This document shows, in pieces, positions 14,485-27,400 of a stretch of 64,000 nt of DNA. Position 1 is the stretch's first letter. Each line of letters opens with the position of its first letter. The stretch comes from Prochilodus magdalenae. Taxonomy: Eukaryota > Chordata > Actinopteri > Characiformes > Prochilodontidae. The notes under the pieces are model-generated. The model had not been told where the DNA came from, searched no databases, and saw nothing but the letters and a program-made list of their open reading frames with translations. Location: NCBI GenBank assembly GCA_024036415.1, contig JAMWET010003105.1, positions 62,001 through 126,000 of the forward strand, read 5' to 3'. The position numbers were made by a program, and so were the translations under genes.

Positions 14485-14694
14485 TATGAAGGAGGTTATA
14501 ATACACATCACATGCACATTTAGTACAGCAAGTCAAACACTCTCACTCACTGCGCCTCTGCAGAGGTCCAGGCCTGGGTTGTCCAGAAGTGTCCTCTCAC
14601 TCTCTCCTTTCTCGCCCACCAGAGTCACATACACATAGTTATTAGTACCCGAGTACTCTGAGGTCCCGGTCGCCACTGTCACTGTGTACTCCAT
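5033..14694 (-). CDS. alox12: Arachidonate 12/15-type lipoxygenase, 14 exons
   Basis: Exons in gene order: 14551-14694, 12704-12905, 11979-12060, 10070-10192, 9875-9981, 9201-9373, 8935-9078, 7950-8153, 7538-7624, 6970-7139, 6184-6305, 5972-6072, 5522-5692, 5033-5212. Together they encode 669 residues with every phase closing. An N-terminal PLAT domain (about 1-115) precedes the iron-binding lipoxygenase domain. Metal ligands are visible as His366 and His371 (SHLLRTHL), His546 and Asn550 ([10 protein letters not shown]) and the C-terminal Ile669 (IENSITI). The enzyme adds O2 to arachidonate and related fatty acids to make hydroperoxides. Phe358 and the small pair Val423-Val424 at the pocket positions suggest 12-lipoxygenation (inference). 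Gly409 occupies the stereocontrol position, where S-lipoxygenases usually have Ala. It is called alox12 because it adjoins rnasek; alox15-like would also be defensible. Confidence 0.93.
7655..7700. repeat. GA microsatellite
   Basis: A near-pure GA run just upstream, in gene order, of alox12 exon 9. It supplies a pyrimidine-rich tract on the - strand close to that acceptor. Confidence 0.9.
9590..9695 (+). repeat. Partial SINE-like fragment
   Basis: The motif caccaataagagtcattgag here closely resembles caccaataggagtctttggg in the fuller SINE at 17164-17400. The fragment lies in alox12 intron 5 and has lost the tRNA-like head and the tail. Confidence 0.5.
13470..13530. repeat. Possible MITE end fragment
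   Basis: The stretch ggttctcaaaccggtccaca resembles the terminal part of the 'ggttctcaaccctggtcct' class of fish palindromic elements seen more fully at 34.45 kb. The partner arm is not evident, so this is a weak call. It lies in alox12 intron 1. Confidence 0.3.
14431..14488. repeat. TA microsatellite
   Basis: A pure TA run about 60 bases downstream, in gene order, of alox12 exon 1. Confidence 0.95.
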
Positions 14695-16076
14695 CTGCAC
14701 ACACAATTCACATGAAGGGAATAATTGATTGTTTTTCTACCTAATCTTTATGCGCTGCATGCGTAGCATACGGTTACGCAGACGGACCACAGGCATTCAT
14801 TTCACTGTATAGGAAAAACACTGATTCAACTAGTGTGTGTTATAAAAGCCTATGGGAAGATGCTTCACCAGTGTATAGAAAGTACAGAAATACTGCAGAT
14901 GTGGATTATTAGGAAATTAATCTTGAGTAAATCTAATTTTCAAACGGTTGCCTGCAGGACTGGCACACCCTAGGATTCCTTTAGTGTGATTTGTTTGTTT
15001 TGTGTGATCTGATAAGAAGGTCCATACAGAATTCCTTGCCTATTGCGTGCCTACACTTGCTGCCTATTTGGGGGAAATATCTGTAGCATACATGCCCAAA
15101 GGCATACGCCAGAGGGCAAACAGCTTAAACTCATATGTTGTGCAATTATCCAATACCCCAGTAAACAGCTACAGTTACTGCTACTGTTCATATACTGAAA
15201 TCATTTCACAGGTACGTAACGCTACTCCCTAAAGTGAATCACTTAGGATAGGAAGATAGAGTTCATATGAACACTGTGGCTTATAGATGGCTAATGTTTC
15301 TCCCCTGTGCCCTTGGCGTAGTCTGAAAAGAAATCATCTCGTAGTTGACCTGAGTGGAATAAAAGAACAGCCACACCTGTTTGAAATGGCAACCTTGTCT
15401 TGTTACTGTAATAATATATGACACACTACTAATACATGTAGCATATGCACTATTATATAAAGGACTAATGGGGGTGATCACTCTATGTATCATAGCTGTT
15501 GTGCAAAAACCCTTTTATCTCCAGCCTTTTAACTTTTTGGCAAAATGTTTCACAATTACTTGTAGAAATGTATTGTAACACTAACTTGCTTTCTAAGTGA
15601 ATATTTTTTTTTCTTTTCCTTTAATGCTGGCACTGCAAGGTACTTGTTACATCTGTAATTATAATAACACAATCCCCATTAAAATGTGTAAGGTATCTAC
15701 TATAAAATGAGCTAAAGGCCTAAGAACTTCCATGTTGTTCTGTTACATGACTGGCTTATTTTCCTGTGGTCAGTTCTATGGAACCAGCATCAATGCAAAT
15801 ATCTGTTTGATGTCAGATGCTATTAGAATATCCAAATCTAGCTTTGCAGCTTTCTGTGGCTTTAATCAAACCAAACAGCACTGTTCTAATAGAAGAGCAC
15901 CATCAGCCTTGTAAAGCTTAGCTTTGAACTTCCAAAATGTTGTTAAAATGAACCAAAGCTTGTGTGATAATGCAAAATCAATTAGTGTAATAAATCTAAT
16001 AGTGCAGAGTCATAATTATTTACCTGTAGAGATTAAAGCGCTTTTAGTGGAATCTTCTTATTAGTATTTTGTCCCT

Positions 16077-16100
16077 TGTTGTTGTTGTTGTTGTTGTTGT
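16077..16100. repeat. GTT trinucleotide repeat
   Basis: About eight GTT units. A CT run follows at about 16243-16262. Both are upstream of alox12 and carry no coding signal. Confidence 0.9.
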
Positions 16101-17163
16101 GTAGACTCAACTCTTCTGAAGGTCTTTCTCAGTTCAGTCCTCTCCACTCTGCTGGTCATTGCACTGCTCTGTAGTCCAGCAGTGGCTTTCTGTAATCCAA
16201 GATTGACTTACTCTCTTTGCTCTCACTTTGCCTCCTCCCCCTTTCTCTCTCTCTCTCTCTCACTCTCACACGCACACACTATGTAAATTACTCTTGCCCT
16301 CCTTTTTTATTTATTTGACTTTCCAGTTGGAGGAAATGTATAGTCATAGCCGACTAAATGACTACATGCCCAACATTCACAGGTAGATCTTTAACAAATC
16401 TATGCAAATTGGTTTGCTTTGCACAACCACGCATCCTTCATTATCTTCCTTAATGCAGCACAGATATGAGAAAGATACTGTGTTCATTTTCTTCATATCT
16501 CTACTTGTTATCATTTCAGTGCAGAAGTAGCGCCTGCATGGTTAGCACACGAATTACTTCACATATGACAAATCGTCCCACTTCTCAAAATAGCGTCCAG
16601 CTACTTTCTTGGAAGTGAAGCTACTAAATGGCTCTTAGTTTGGACATACAGTTCTGGAAATCTTCTAATTGTCATAGGATATGTGTAATAAATAGTGCGT
16701 ACCTCCTTCACTTACACAGAGCTCAGTTTACCACCTGCCCTGACTGCTGTGTGTTCTTTAGGCTTTGTGCTATAATGATACACACTGGTATTATTTTTCC
16801 AATGCATTATAATATGCACGGTATCATGACTCGTACTGCTAGCAACTTTTAATCAGGGTCAAAATGAGCTATAATAAATACTATGAAAACATTCGGTAAA
16901 AGGTTGGTAGTGTTAGTGGTTATTTTGCTGGTGAGAAAGTAGAATGTTGAGTTATTTGCTTTGTTAGGTAACTACTACGGTCAAAGCAAAGAAAATGGTT
17001 ATAGTCCAAAGCCTAAGTGATCCATGATCCATATATTCACACAGGAATCACATTTCCAGTGTCTGTATTTCCTGTCATTAGAACTATGTAACTATATAGC
17101 TATAGGTCTATATTCTTACATGTTTATATTTTTACTTATGCAGTTTTTGTATGTTAATTAAGG

Positions 17164-17400
17164 GTTATATGGTTGGTGTAGCTCAGCAGATAACACTGCC
17201 ACCCACTAGGGAACCACCACCACATGTGGGAAATTGGAGTTTAAATCTCGGTCTGGGTGACTATACTGTGCTACACCAATAGGAGTCTTTGGGCAAGTGC
17301 ACTGCACTGGCCCACCTGTAATTTGAATACCCTTGTAAGTCTCTCTGGATAAGAGCGTCAGCTAAATGCCTTAAATGTAAATGGACCAAAACTTCTTATT
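17164..17400 (+). repeat. tRNA-derived SINE
   Basis: The head (ggttggtgtagctcagcaga) looks like a tRNA A-box. A degenerate B-box-like stretch (gagtttaaatctcggtc) follows about 50 bases on. The 3' part ends with ctctggataagagcgtcagc and taaatgccttaaatgtaaatg, the tail shared by many teleost SINEs. This is a retrotransposed element and not a working tRNA: the anticodon arm is not intact and the B-box is damaged. Confidence 0.8.
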
Positions 17401-19611
17401 CTGTGCCATTACTCCAAAGAGCACTTTTGAGTGCATCTATTTTTAAAAAATTAGGAAAGATTAAATGTTCAGTATGGTACACATCCCGTGGTACGTGCTC
17501 CTTTTCATACATGCCTTTTCTCACGTTTTCTCTCCTCAAGACAGTGCTGATGTTCTGGTCTTCTTTCCTATATCAGTTCTGCTAAATATCACATGACTCT
17601 GCACTCTGCCATTCTGTTACTGTGGGTTTCTGTGGTGAGTAAACACCCTAGCACAGGAAGAGCATGCAGTTGCGTTTGCATAAACCTAAGATAAAGCCAG
17701 TGCTATGACTAAACACCAGATGAAGACAGCTGTTGGCTTGTCTGCTGTCTTCAGTTATTCAGTTCTGGAACCACAGCATATTTCAGTCTTTCTGCTCTGG
17801 CACCCAAAAATACCCAGACACTCTGTCTAATTACTCAAATTAATTAAACTGCATCCGATGCAGACACAGGGATTCGGTTGCACATGCACACTTTATATAA
17901 TCTTCACCTAAAAGCAGGGCCAATAGAATAGTATAGAGCAGGTGGACAGGTGTAGTCACCATGCCCGATGCCAGGTGTTGGTTAAAGTGGTATAAAGCCC
18001 CACAGCAGTGAGTTATAAAGCAGTGTGAACTGCACCCTTTAGAGTGACAGAGCTTCATCCAATATCTTCATCCAATATCTCTGGGATGAGTTGAGTTGAA
18101 GATCCAGAACTAACCATTCAACATCGGTGCCTAAACAGAATTGATAGCATTTAGCCACAGGAGCATATATAGTATCAAACCTCACAGTAGGCCCGTTATC
18201 CCATCTGGAGTCTATGCAGATATATTATATCACACAATGCAATTATAATCAGCAGAGAGAATTATGGCTTTTAAGGACTGATTAATGGATACAGGAAAAT
18301 GCAGGGCTACTTTAACACCAGGACTGAACACTGCATCGCATTCCTGTTACAACGTGAGGTCTTCGGGGGTAAAATGTGCAGTAGGTTGCAGAAGCAGTAA
18401 CTGCATTATAGAGAAGTCTTACATGTCTTGCTATTTTCCACAACTATGCACTCACCTCTCAACTCAGAGTGCAAACAATACTTTTCCTGAATCACAATGC
18501 AGTGTAACAGCCATGAAGCAAACCACGCCATTCCCATTGCCCATCCTGGAAAAGCAAAGCTGTTTTATGGCAGCACAATGAAGATCAAACCCATTTCACA
18601 TCACAATGCAACTAAAGTGTCTCTGTGCTCTCTGCATTGACTAAAGAGGGTATGAATAGCCATTTCAGGTACAATAGGCAGAAACACAGCCTTCTAAAGT
18701 TTTTACAATAGCTGTAATATGAGAGAGGCCCGCCCAATCTGTCTTTCTGCTGAGGTACAGCAATGTGGTCCAGTAGGGGCCAAAGCAACTAGCAACATTT
18801 GCTATATATAGTGTTGACCTCTGGGAACTGTATTAGTGAACTGTATTTAGAGGAACAGAGTAGTTGATCGGGATATGGCTTTGTTTTCCCTGTTAATGGG
18901 ATGTGAACGCAGAGCTATTGTCCTTTTCATGCCTCACAGCTTCAGCTTCTTTCTGCAGTACAGCTTTATTCAGAATTCCACTCAGTAAGGACCGGAAAGC
19001 TTCCACACAGACTCTGTCTGCGTCTCAGTGCAGAAGTTTATTCTAATTCAACTGTACTGAAAACAGTACAGCGGTCCCTGCTCTCTGTTACTTCCCAGTC
19101 AGCACAGACACATTTTCAGCTCATGTGTCTTTGTGTCAACAGAATCAAATGCTTCACTGGTTAATTCACCAGCTCAAAGAAGTGAACGGGAGGCTCTGGA
19201 TATAAAGGTCCCTTAATGGCTCTCAACCTGTTGGTCTGGGAGGAACCTCTGAGGGAGCAAATACTGTTTATTTTCTTTTTGGCTTTTTAACTCATCTGTC
19301 AAAAATGAAAAAATGACATACACCAAACAAATGTTTTTTAAACACATGTAAACATCTGGACATCAGATTTTGAACAAAACTGAGAGATGGAGGCAACATG
19401 ACCAAGCACAGACAACTGTCTTAGTTAGGACGTCTCCCAATTAATAACTGTTTAAAATTATAATCAGGTGCACCGACATCAGCTGCTAATGACTGGAACA
19501 TTGTTAGAGAGAATTCTGGAGGAGCTGGTCTTTTTAAAATACAGATATTAGATTTGCTCCTGTTGAAGAGAGTGGTACTATGTGCGGGAGAGTGGGGCGG
19601 GGGGAATTGTC

Positions 19612-19765
19612 ATTACTGCTACCCTCAGCACACCTGACGCAACAATCTAATTTTTAAGCCCTTAATGAGGGCTTATGTTGGGGCAGGTGTGGTGATGATA
19701 GACAGCATTTCAGACTGTGCAGGGCTGGAGGTCTCTAGGACTGGAGTTAAGAACCTCTACACTAA
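19612..19765. mobile_element. Palindromic MITE remnant
   Basis: The left arm (ctcagcacacctgacgcaac) is followed by a central turn and a right arm (gctggaggtctctaggactggagttaagaacc) typical of fish hairpin MITEs whose ends read 'ggtcctggaggaccaggtttg'. It has no coding capacity. The arms have diverged, so it is old. Confidence 0.5.
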
Positions 19766-21439
19766 GGTGTTACATTCTAGTGAGTGTAGGAGGAGTTTGC
19801 TGAAGTGCTCTGCATATGAATGGACTGGAATTCCTACTTGCCACATGCACCAACCGACTAACTCTTGTCACAGTTATGTACGTTTCCCCTAAAAATCCTG
19901 AAGCTTGCGTACAAAGTGAAAATACCCACACACCAAGACTCCAAGCATGTCTTAACCTACCAATAAGTGGAAGCCCTCAAACTCCTCAAAATGTGTCAAA
20001 GACAGGTCTGGTAAACAGCTTGGAGTCCTTCACTGCCTTCAAACGCAGATGAAAGACTCATCTCTTGAAAAGAGAACAACTATAGTATGTCTTGTAATGG
20101 CACTTGCAAGATGTCTTAAATTTGTGTACTGCATACTCAGCACCAATTCCTGCCTCTGGCAGCGTTTTAGCTCAGGGATATCTTTACACTCTTTAATGAA
20201 GCTACAATATATCATATATAGAGCTATGAGATTTTAATTTTTGAAAATTCCATCCCTTTTATCTTGAATATTTAAAAACATCTTTAAGAATAACAAAAAT
20301 AGCAAGTTATGTTTCTCTTTCACATTCCTTTTACATTGCTTTTAATATTACCAATATTGTTGTTATTATCTGTCAGATCATTTTTTTCAGGCTGAGTATG
20401 AATACATGTATTAGTACTCCAGTACCCCTGCAGTACTTATAAAGGTGTAGTTGTTTGTGTAAATAGGGACAAGGGACCAAAACAATAAAATCATTATAAT
20501 CTAGTTCATTTAAAATGACATGCATTAACTAGCTATGTAAATTAAGTAAGCTGTAGGGGAGAAAAACTGGTTTTGCTCAACGTCAGAAAAGCATTCTCAG
20601 TCTATGCCACATGAAACTTGTATATACAGCTCAGCTTGTATACCCGCTGCGCACAGAGTACCAAACAAACCCACAGAGACCAAGATTTGCTGTGTTTTTA
20701 GCATCTCTCTAAGTGAGCCTGTATCGCCTCATTTACTCAATACTTATGTTCTATTATGTTTTTTTTCCTCCTCCATTTCGCTAGCCTTGTCTTTACACCT
20801 GTACTGAGGCAGTGGTTGTAGAATGCATTTCTGGTGAAAGGAATCTGGCAAGTGCTTTTCCATACAAGCAAATGTGTGTGGTATTGGCCTGGTACCTGAT
20901 ACTGGTATTATACTGATGCATCAGCAGTAGATTGGCACTTCAATGCGACTTCCCACTTTAGCACGATCATATGATATTTGTAAAGTTTCTTTTTAAGTGC
21001 TACTGTTGTGAAATAAAGGTGTTTAGAATGAACAGCTCAAGCTGAAAGAGCAGGGCTGCTGAAACTCCCTCACATAAATCCAACAGAAGGACTGCTTCGG
21101 TAGCTTCATGAAATGGGGTTTCATTGTCAAGTAGGTGCATACAAGCCTGTGGTTACTATATGCAATGCAAAGAGTCAACTGGAATGGTGGCTAACCAAAC
21201 CAGTGTTATAGTTATAAATAATCTATACAATGATAATAATCACATCAATTACTATGCGTTACATTAGGAGAAATGGGTAAATGATCAATAAGAAAGTGAT
21301 AGTCATTCTAAATAGTTGCAAAGCAACCAATCCCATGCACACACATGCACCACATTAACTGCATTACTGTGCTACAGAAATGTTATACAAATAATAACAC
21401 AAAATAAAAACAATCACATATACAAACGGTGAATAAAAT

Positions 21440-22665
21440 CTAATTCAATAATATGAATAAATGATGTGTAATAATGAGAAATGACACAGGGAAAAAGCAC
21501 TGAACACATGAGGAAAGAGATGAAAGTCATGACACAAGCTAAAATCTATCAGTACTTAAAAAGCAGACCTGCCACTAAGTGCAAAGTCATATCAGCTGGT
21601 ACAACACAAGAAGCATCTCACAATGGGTAAAACCAGCGGGCTCTCTCCAGACCACTGCAACCTTATTGTTGCAAAACATATAGATGGCATTGGTTACAGA
21701 AGTAAACTACTGAAGTTTCCAGTGAGCACTGTTGGGGCCATAAACCGGTAGTGGAAAGAACACTATTTCACCTTAACCCGATCATTTCAGACAGCGGAGT
21801 GAAAAGAATGATCAGATGAGTTGTCCAAGAGCCATGGACCACCGGTGGGGAGCTATAGAAAGATCTGGAATCAGCAGGTACAATTGTTTCAAAGAAAGCA
21901 ATCAGTAATGCAGTCAACCACGTCCTGCATGCACGCTCACCACACAAGACTGGATGGATGCTATAATACACACCATGTTTGCAGGTCACAATGCACCGCT
22001 TTCACCCTGAAAGCACCATACCAACAGTGAAGTTTGGAGGTGGGAACATCATGGTGTGGGGCTGTTTTTCTGCATACGGCACTGGCACACTTCATATAAC
22101 CGAAGGAAGGATGAATGCACAGATGCACCAATGAAGATGAAACGAGGGTGGACATTTCAGGAAGACAATGATCCCAAACACACAGTCAAGGAACTCTCAA
22201 TTGGTCTCAGAAAAAAAGTAAAGCTACTAGAATGGCCCAGCCAAACACCTGACCTGAATCCAACTGAAAATCTAGGGAAAGAACTAAAGCTCAGAATTCC
22301 TAGAAGGAGCCCACGGAACATTCAGGATTTGAAGAGTATTTGGGTGGAAGAATACAGCAAAATCACACCTGAACAATGCATGTGACTAGTTTCTTCATAC
22401 AGGTGTCTTAAAGCTGTCATCACCAACAAAGGCTTTTGTACGTTTTATTAAATTTAAAATTATTAAAGTGTGTTGAATACTTTTTCCCTGTCTCATGTCT
22501 TATCATTACACATAGCTTAAATTATGGACCTCTATGGTTTGATTTCCTTGCATGCATGGATTGGATGGCATCTGGTTAGAATTATGTCAATAGCGCCTTT
22601 AGAAATCTAATTACTTAGAAAACTGGTCACGTGTTCAATACGTATTTCACCTGCTCTATATGATA
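21440..22665 (+). mobile_element. Defective Tc1/mariner transposon with transposase relic
   Basis: From about 21620 to 22380 the + strand reads as a Tc1-type transposase in broken frames. It starts near MGKTSGLSPDHCNLIVAKH, and the later part includes [25 protein letters not shown] and [14 protein letters not shown]. The last two carry the second and third acidic positions of the DDE catalytic triad. Two internal deletions are evident. One, near 21948, removes the segment with the first catalytic Asp; the other, near 22115, removes residues before the second. The 3' end (cacgtgttcaatacgtattt near 22629-22648) matches the usual terminal repeat; the 5' terminal repeat is eroded. The element cannot encode active transposase. 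Confidence 0.88.
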
Positions 22666-22779
22666 TGATGGAGCAAATTCACTATCTTAATTCCATTTGA
22701 GAAGGAATTTTGAAAAAAGAACAGCACACAAAGCAAACACCAAGTTACAAAAAAATCAGAGTTATGGAAGTGGACAAAC

Positions 22780-23110
22780 CTAAGGTTTGGTGGCTGGCAG
22801 GAGAACACTACCTACATGAATGCATACTACCAACAGATTGGTTGAGGAGGGATTATGGTCTGGGGCTGTTCTTCACGTTTTTGGCTCTGCCCCTGTAAAA
22901 GTTAAGGTTAATGCTTATAACTTTGTGGCAGCAGTTTGGATAAGACCCTTTTTTATTCCAGCATGACTTTGCCCCTGTGATTAAAGTGAGCGCCATAAAA
23001 ACATGGTGTGATGACTTCAATGGCCTGATCAGAGCCCAGAGCTTAACCCAACTGAACACCTTTGGGATGAATTGGAATGCTGATTGTGAACCAGGCCTTC
23101 TTGTCCAACA
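22780..23110 (+). mobile_element. Second Tc1-like fragment, a different family
   Basis: The + strand reads WPDQSPELNPTEHLWDELEC and then a stop, the DDE region around the last catalytic acidic residue of a Tc1-type transposase. Upstream, LRRDYGLGLFF-like and FQHDFAP-like stretches belong to the same protein in other frames. It follows the preceding element within about 120 bases but differs from it in sequence. It is the family whose terminus appears at 63845-64000. It is dead: there are several frame breaks and no terminal repeats were recognised. Confidence 0.75.
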
Positions 23111-23650
23111 TCAACGGCCGACTTGAATTTATTTGCTTTTTAAAATGTTAAAAAGGAGCCAAAACAGTTACACGAGTCTTTCACATGAGGAAGCTGCCTG
23201 AGTTACTTTCATGGGATTGGAAGTTTCCCTGTGGCCTTACTAAATAAACCATGTCTGGGCGTACAGCATTACAGCTCTGGGCAGATGGCTAACGGACAGT
23301 TACATTTACTTTCAGAAATAAATTCAACTGAAGGAATAGTGGCATGGTGCAGTCCAGAGCAGTACGAAGCTTGTTTGGACTGAACTTCAGGTTAAGAGCG
23401 ATACTGTCTAGAATCGCAAGCATCGCACATCGAACTGGCAAAATAATGCAGTGCAAAGAATTGCCACCTTTAAGCTACTAACAACAAGCTGAACAAACTT
23501 TTAATATGTTCCCGTGGAAGTGTGCAGCTTCATAAAAGTGGTAAATATGTCGGTTACTTAAAGTTTTCCCACTTTCTAATACTTTATCAAACAGAACCGA
23601 ACTCGTTTTGCTTAGGTAGCCTTTATCGTCTGGGTATTTAATAAAGTGTT

Positions 23651-23670
23651 TTATTTTATTTATTTATTTT
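23651..23670 (-). terminator. pelp1: Candidate pelp1 poly(A) signal cluster
   Basis: Overlapping TTTATT copies on + (AATAAA on -) lie about 740 bases after the pelp1 stop. The spacing suits a 3' UTR. No other clear hexamer was noted between. Confidence 0.35.
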
Positions 23671-24401
23671 TTAAAATCATCTCTGGAAGAAAATCTACAC
23701 TAAATAACAGACATATTTACTCACTTCTAACTACTGGCATTGTGTAGCTACTTCTGCTTTCAATAAGTATCCTACAGTACCAATATTTCTTATTTTTAAT
23801 TGTCTTTTGCAACCAATTAACAAAACAAAAAAGCACATATGTAACAAACAAACGATGGTACAAAAACGAAATATGAAAAAGCCCAAGAACATTAACCATA
23901 TCATCCTGACGTAGTCGTTTAGTGTACGTCAGAGGCCAGGAACGCAATTTAAACAGAAGGTTATGCAAGCAAGCTGAAGGCATGCAGGCCACAAACAGAA
24001 ACGTTTAGAACTCTGCAAATGAAATCTTCCCTCCCACAGGTCTAAATTCCTGGTAGTGTAAGGAGCTTATGTGAGAAGTAAACATTGTAACAGGGCTTGA
24101 GAATGATCAACCACATGAATCATAAACAGTTTCAACTGGTAAGTTAGATGAACGCTTTATGACAGCATAAACGAGTAACCCTTAAATGACATCACAAGCA
24201 AAACTATAACTGCATCACAGATACAAACCGTTTATGGAACTTTTAAATAATTACAGATGATAATGTAAGAGGTTCAAGTACAGTTCTAACCAATTATAGC
24301 TGTATGCAAATATTGACACATGATCCACAGGAATCTGACACCTTCAGGGAAACATTCTGCGTCCATACAAACAACAAATGGGTCCTGGATGTGATTTTGC
24401 T

Positions 24402-27400
24402 CTAGGAATGTGACTGCGAGGCACCGTGATCTTCGTCATCTGGAGGACAGTCCACAAAGTCAGCCAGCATGGAAGCCATTGCCTCATCATCCAGCTGGAG
24501 GGGCGAATGTAGAAAATGAGGGAGAGAAATATAAAAAGAGAAAGACAGGACAGGGATGAGAGAAAAAGAGAGAGAGAGAGAGACCAAACAAATTATCAGC
24601 AAGATGATCAGCATTGCATCCTCCAGACTGCTGCTCTGTAGCTGCAGCTAGTGTTTACACGCTGTGAATGGTGTATAAACATTGAAGCCCACTAAATTTA
24701 CGGACTGTTATGCTGACTCCTCCTGCAGTCCTCACAGGGAACCACTGCACGTTAATTTGTTTTTAAAGCAATCCTAGATGGCTCCCCTCACAATGATCTC
24801 CAAATGTAGCTTATTAACCATGACATGCTTGCTGTTCACAGCTTGCTGTTTAGTTTGGTAATGGAGGTTTGAGGTAGTATGTAGTCAGGTATACTACACA
24901 ACTGGTATCATACATGGTGATTCACACATGTCATGTGAAACCATGTTGAGATATTAAGTCAGTGGTCACCAAGCCCGGTCCTGGAGATCTACTTTCCTGT
25001 GGAATCTAGTTTAAACCATAATCAAGCACACCTGGAAATTGTTGCCTAAAAAAGTTCTAGTTTGGTTGAATCAACTACAGGTTTAACTCTGTAAGAGAAC
25101 AGATCTCTAGGAAGTGGGTTGATGACTATTGCATTACGAAATAACCTGGTTTCTACCAGGAATCAGGAATAAGGCATAACATTGTGAGATTTCGACATGC
25201 TTTTGCAAAATGACAACTGCTCTTTATGTGCTGCCTGCATTAGCAAAAAGAAGCTGCAGCACTAACAGGTGGCTATAGGGGCAAACATCTCATCTGGGTT
25301 TAGCTGGCAGTAAAAGTGGGTGGCACTCTGATTTAAAACTAGCCTGTCTAAATTAGCTTTATAGACAGGAACTACCAAACACGCATACTGCTCTTCTACT
25401 GGCTGCACCAAGACCTGGTGGAAAGTTTAAAACCTCACATGGTCCAATCCATCTGCATACATGATACCTTATCCACTTCCTCATCCATTCCTGGCACTGT
25501 ATTTGCCGCACGCATGTCAGGCAATGTTCTGCTTTGCCGGCAGTAGTGAGTGGCAGTAATAGTAATAGCATTCAAAAGAGGCAGGCTTATGTGTGTGTGT
25601 GTTAAGCAAATAATCAGACCTCCAATATTAAACACGAAGTGTACCTTTTTCTTCTCACTGCCCTGTTCAGACCCCTCCCCTTCTTCACGATCTTCTATCT
25701 TCCGCTTTGTTCCTCGAGCTTCGTCCTCTTCTTCCTGTTGCCCTCCATCTTTTTCTTTCTCTGCAGTCTCCTCGGCTTGCTGTGGTTCTGATGTAGAAGA
25801 TGTACCTTGATTGGGCGTCTCCTCCATTATTGCCTCTGCACTTTGCTCACTGACTCCAGCTTCTGCAGCCACTTCCTGACTCTGCTTAGGTACACTGGAG
25901 TCCTCTGGGACTGCCGGAACCGGCTCTTGACTGGTTCCTTCATCTTCCCATGGCCTTGCTTCCTCTTCAGGTGCTTCTGCTGCTGCTGTTGCTGCTGCTC
26001 CTGCTGCTGTTGAGTTGTCGTCCTGGTCCTCTTCTGCTTCTTCACCAATCACACGAGACTCTATTTGTGACACACTAGTCTCAGTTTCATTCCTTTCCAC
26101 CGCTCCAATGTTCTCAATCTCTTCCACAGCCACTTTATCCTTCATACCCTCCTCTTCAAAGACGCTTCGAACGCCCTCCATTTCTTCTATCCCTGCCTCC
26201 ACCTGTCCTTCCCTCTCCATATGGAATGCATCCATCTCCCTTTCCTCTCGATCTTCAATCATCACCTCACTCTCCTCTCCTCCTACAACAGCTCGTTGGT
26301 TCTCCCCTTCCAAAGGCTGGACTTCATCTTCTTCCTCGTCATCATCCTCTTCTATCTCCTCTCCCTCTTCCTCTTCAAAGTCCTCATACTCTTCCCCTGG
26401 ATAGAACTCCTCCTCCTCAGGGAAGTCACTTCCTTCTTCTTCCTCATCATCATCTTCTAAACCTTCCTCCTCCTCCTCCTCTTCTCCCAGCTCATCTTCG
26501 TCCTCCATCTCTTCATCCTCTTCTTCTTCGTCATCCGAGCTGTTAATGTTGATGACATTCTGATCTTCCTCAGGGGCAGAAGGCTGCTGCTGCTGTAACT
26601 GGCGAGTTGTCTGGGCCAGCTGGCTCTGGAGTTGCATGTGTAATGAGAGACCTAGCTGAGCTGGCTGCCCACCTGATGAAGGCTGCATTAGCATCTGCTG
26701 GAGCTGGGGACCGGCAGACAGCGAGTTGCCCAAGCCACCAGGGGATGTTGCTAGTGACACAGCAGTGGAGTTCAGGGGAGGCACCAAGGAGACCAACTGG
26801 TCAGCCTGGCCTGGCCCAGGGAAGGAGTTGATGTTGTTAGCATCAGTTGGCAGGATCTGATGGGAAATGGAAGCGGGAAGCTCATTAGGAAGTGAAGATT
26901 CAACTGAACCCACTTCAGCAGAAGTGGCCATGGCGCCCCCCGGTGGTGCAGGGAGGGTCTGTGCATTACTGACCCCTTCCTGCATCTCCAGCATCATTCC
27001 TTGAGGCATGATGACCACACTATCATCAGAATCACTCTCTAGAGAGATCTCTACATCTTCAGGCTCCTCTTTGTCATAACGGACAAATACCTGCCGTTGG
27101 CCTTCAGGGGGCCCCAAACCTGCCAGTTCAGTTGGCTGGGCCGGAGAGAGCAACATGTCGCTTTGAGCTCCGGTGGCACCCGGTGGTGTAGGGAGCACTG
27201 GAGGAGCCAGAGGGAGATGATTCTCCAAGGAGCCGAGTAAGGCAGCTGGACCCAAGCCCAGAGGATGTCTGGCAGGGAAGGAAGGCCCTGACGTAGGACC
27301 TCCCAGCAGGGTGGGGAGTGACAGTGAGGGGTTCTGAGCAGAGCCAAGAACAGGTGCAGTTGGGGTAGGCTTAACAGTGAGAGGGGGTAGAGGGAGGCTG

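Larger units (their letters stand above)
14695..24401. other. Intergenic region between alox12 and pelp1
   Basis: No conserved coding exon was found. The region should include the alox12 promoter and 5' UTR at its low end and the pelp1 3' UTR at its high end. It also holds the SINE, MITE and Tc1 relics listed separately. The stretches 14.7-16.0, 16.3-17.1, 17.5-19.5, 19.8-21.4 and 23.2-23.6 kb show nothing further that I can name. Confidence 0.6.

Noticed and set aside
17164..17240. Possible functional tRNA gene
   Set aside because: The B-box is degenerate and the sequence continues into a SINE body and tail.
25807..26546. Long + strand open frames opposite pelp1 exon 16
   Set aside because: They are antisense shadows of the Glu-rich GAG/GAA run, which lacks stop codons in other frames.
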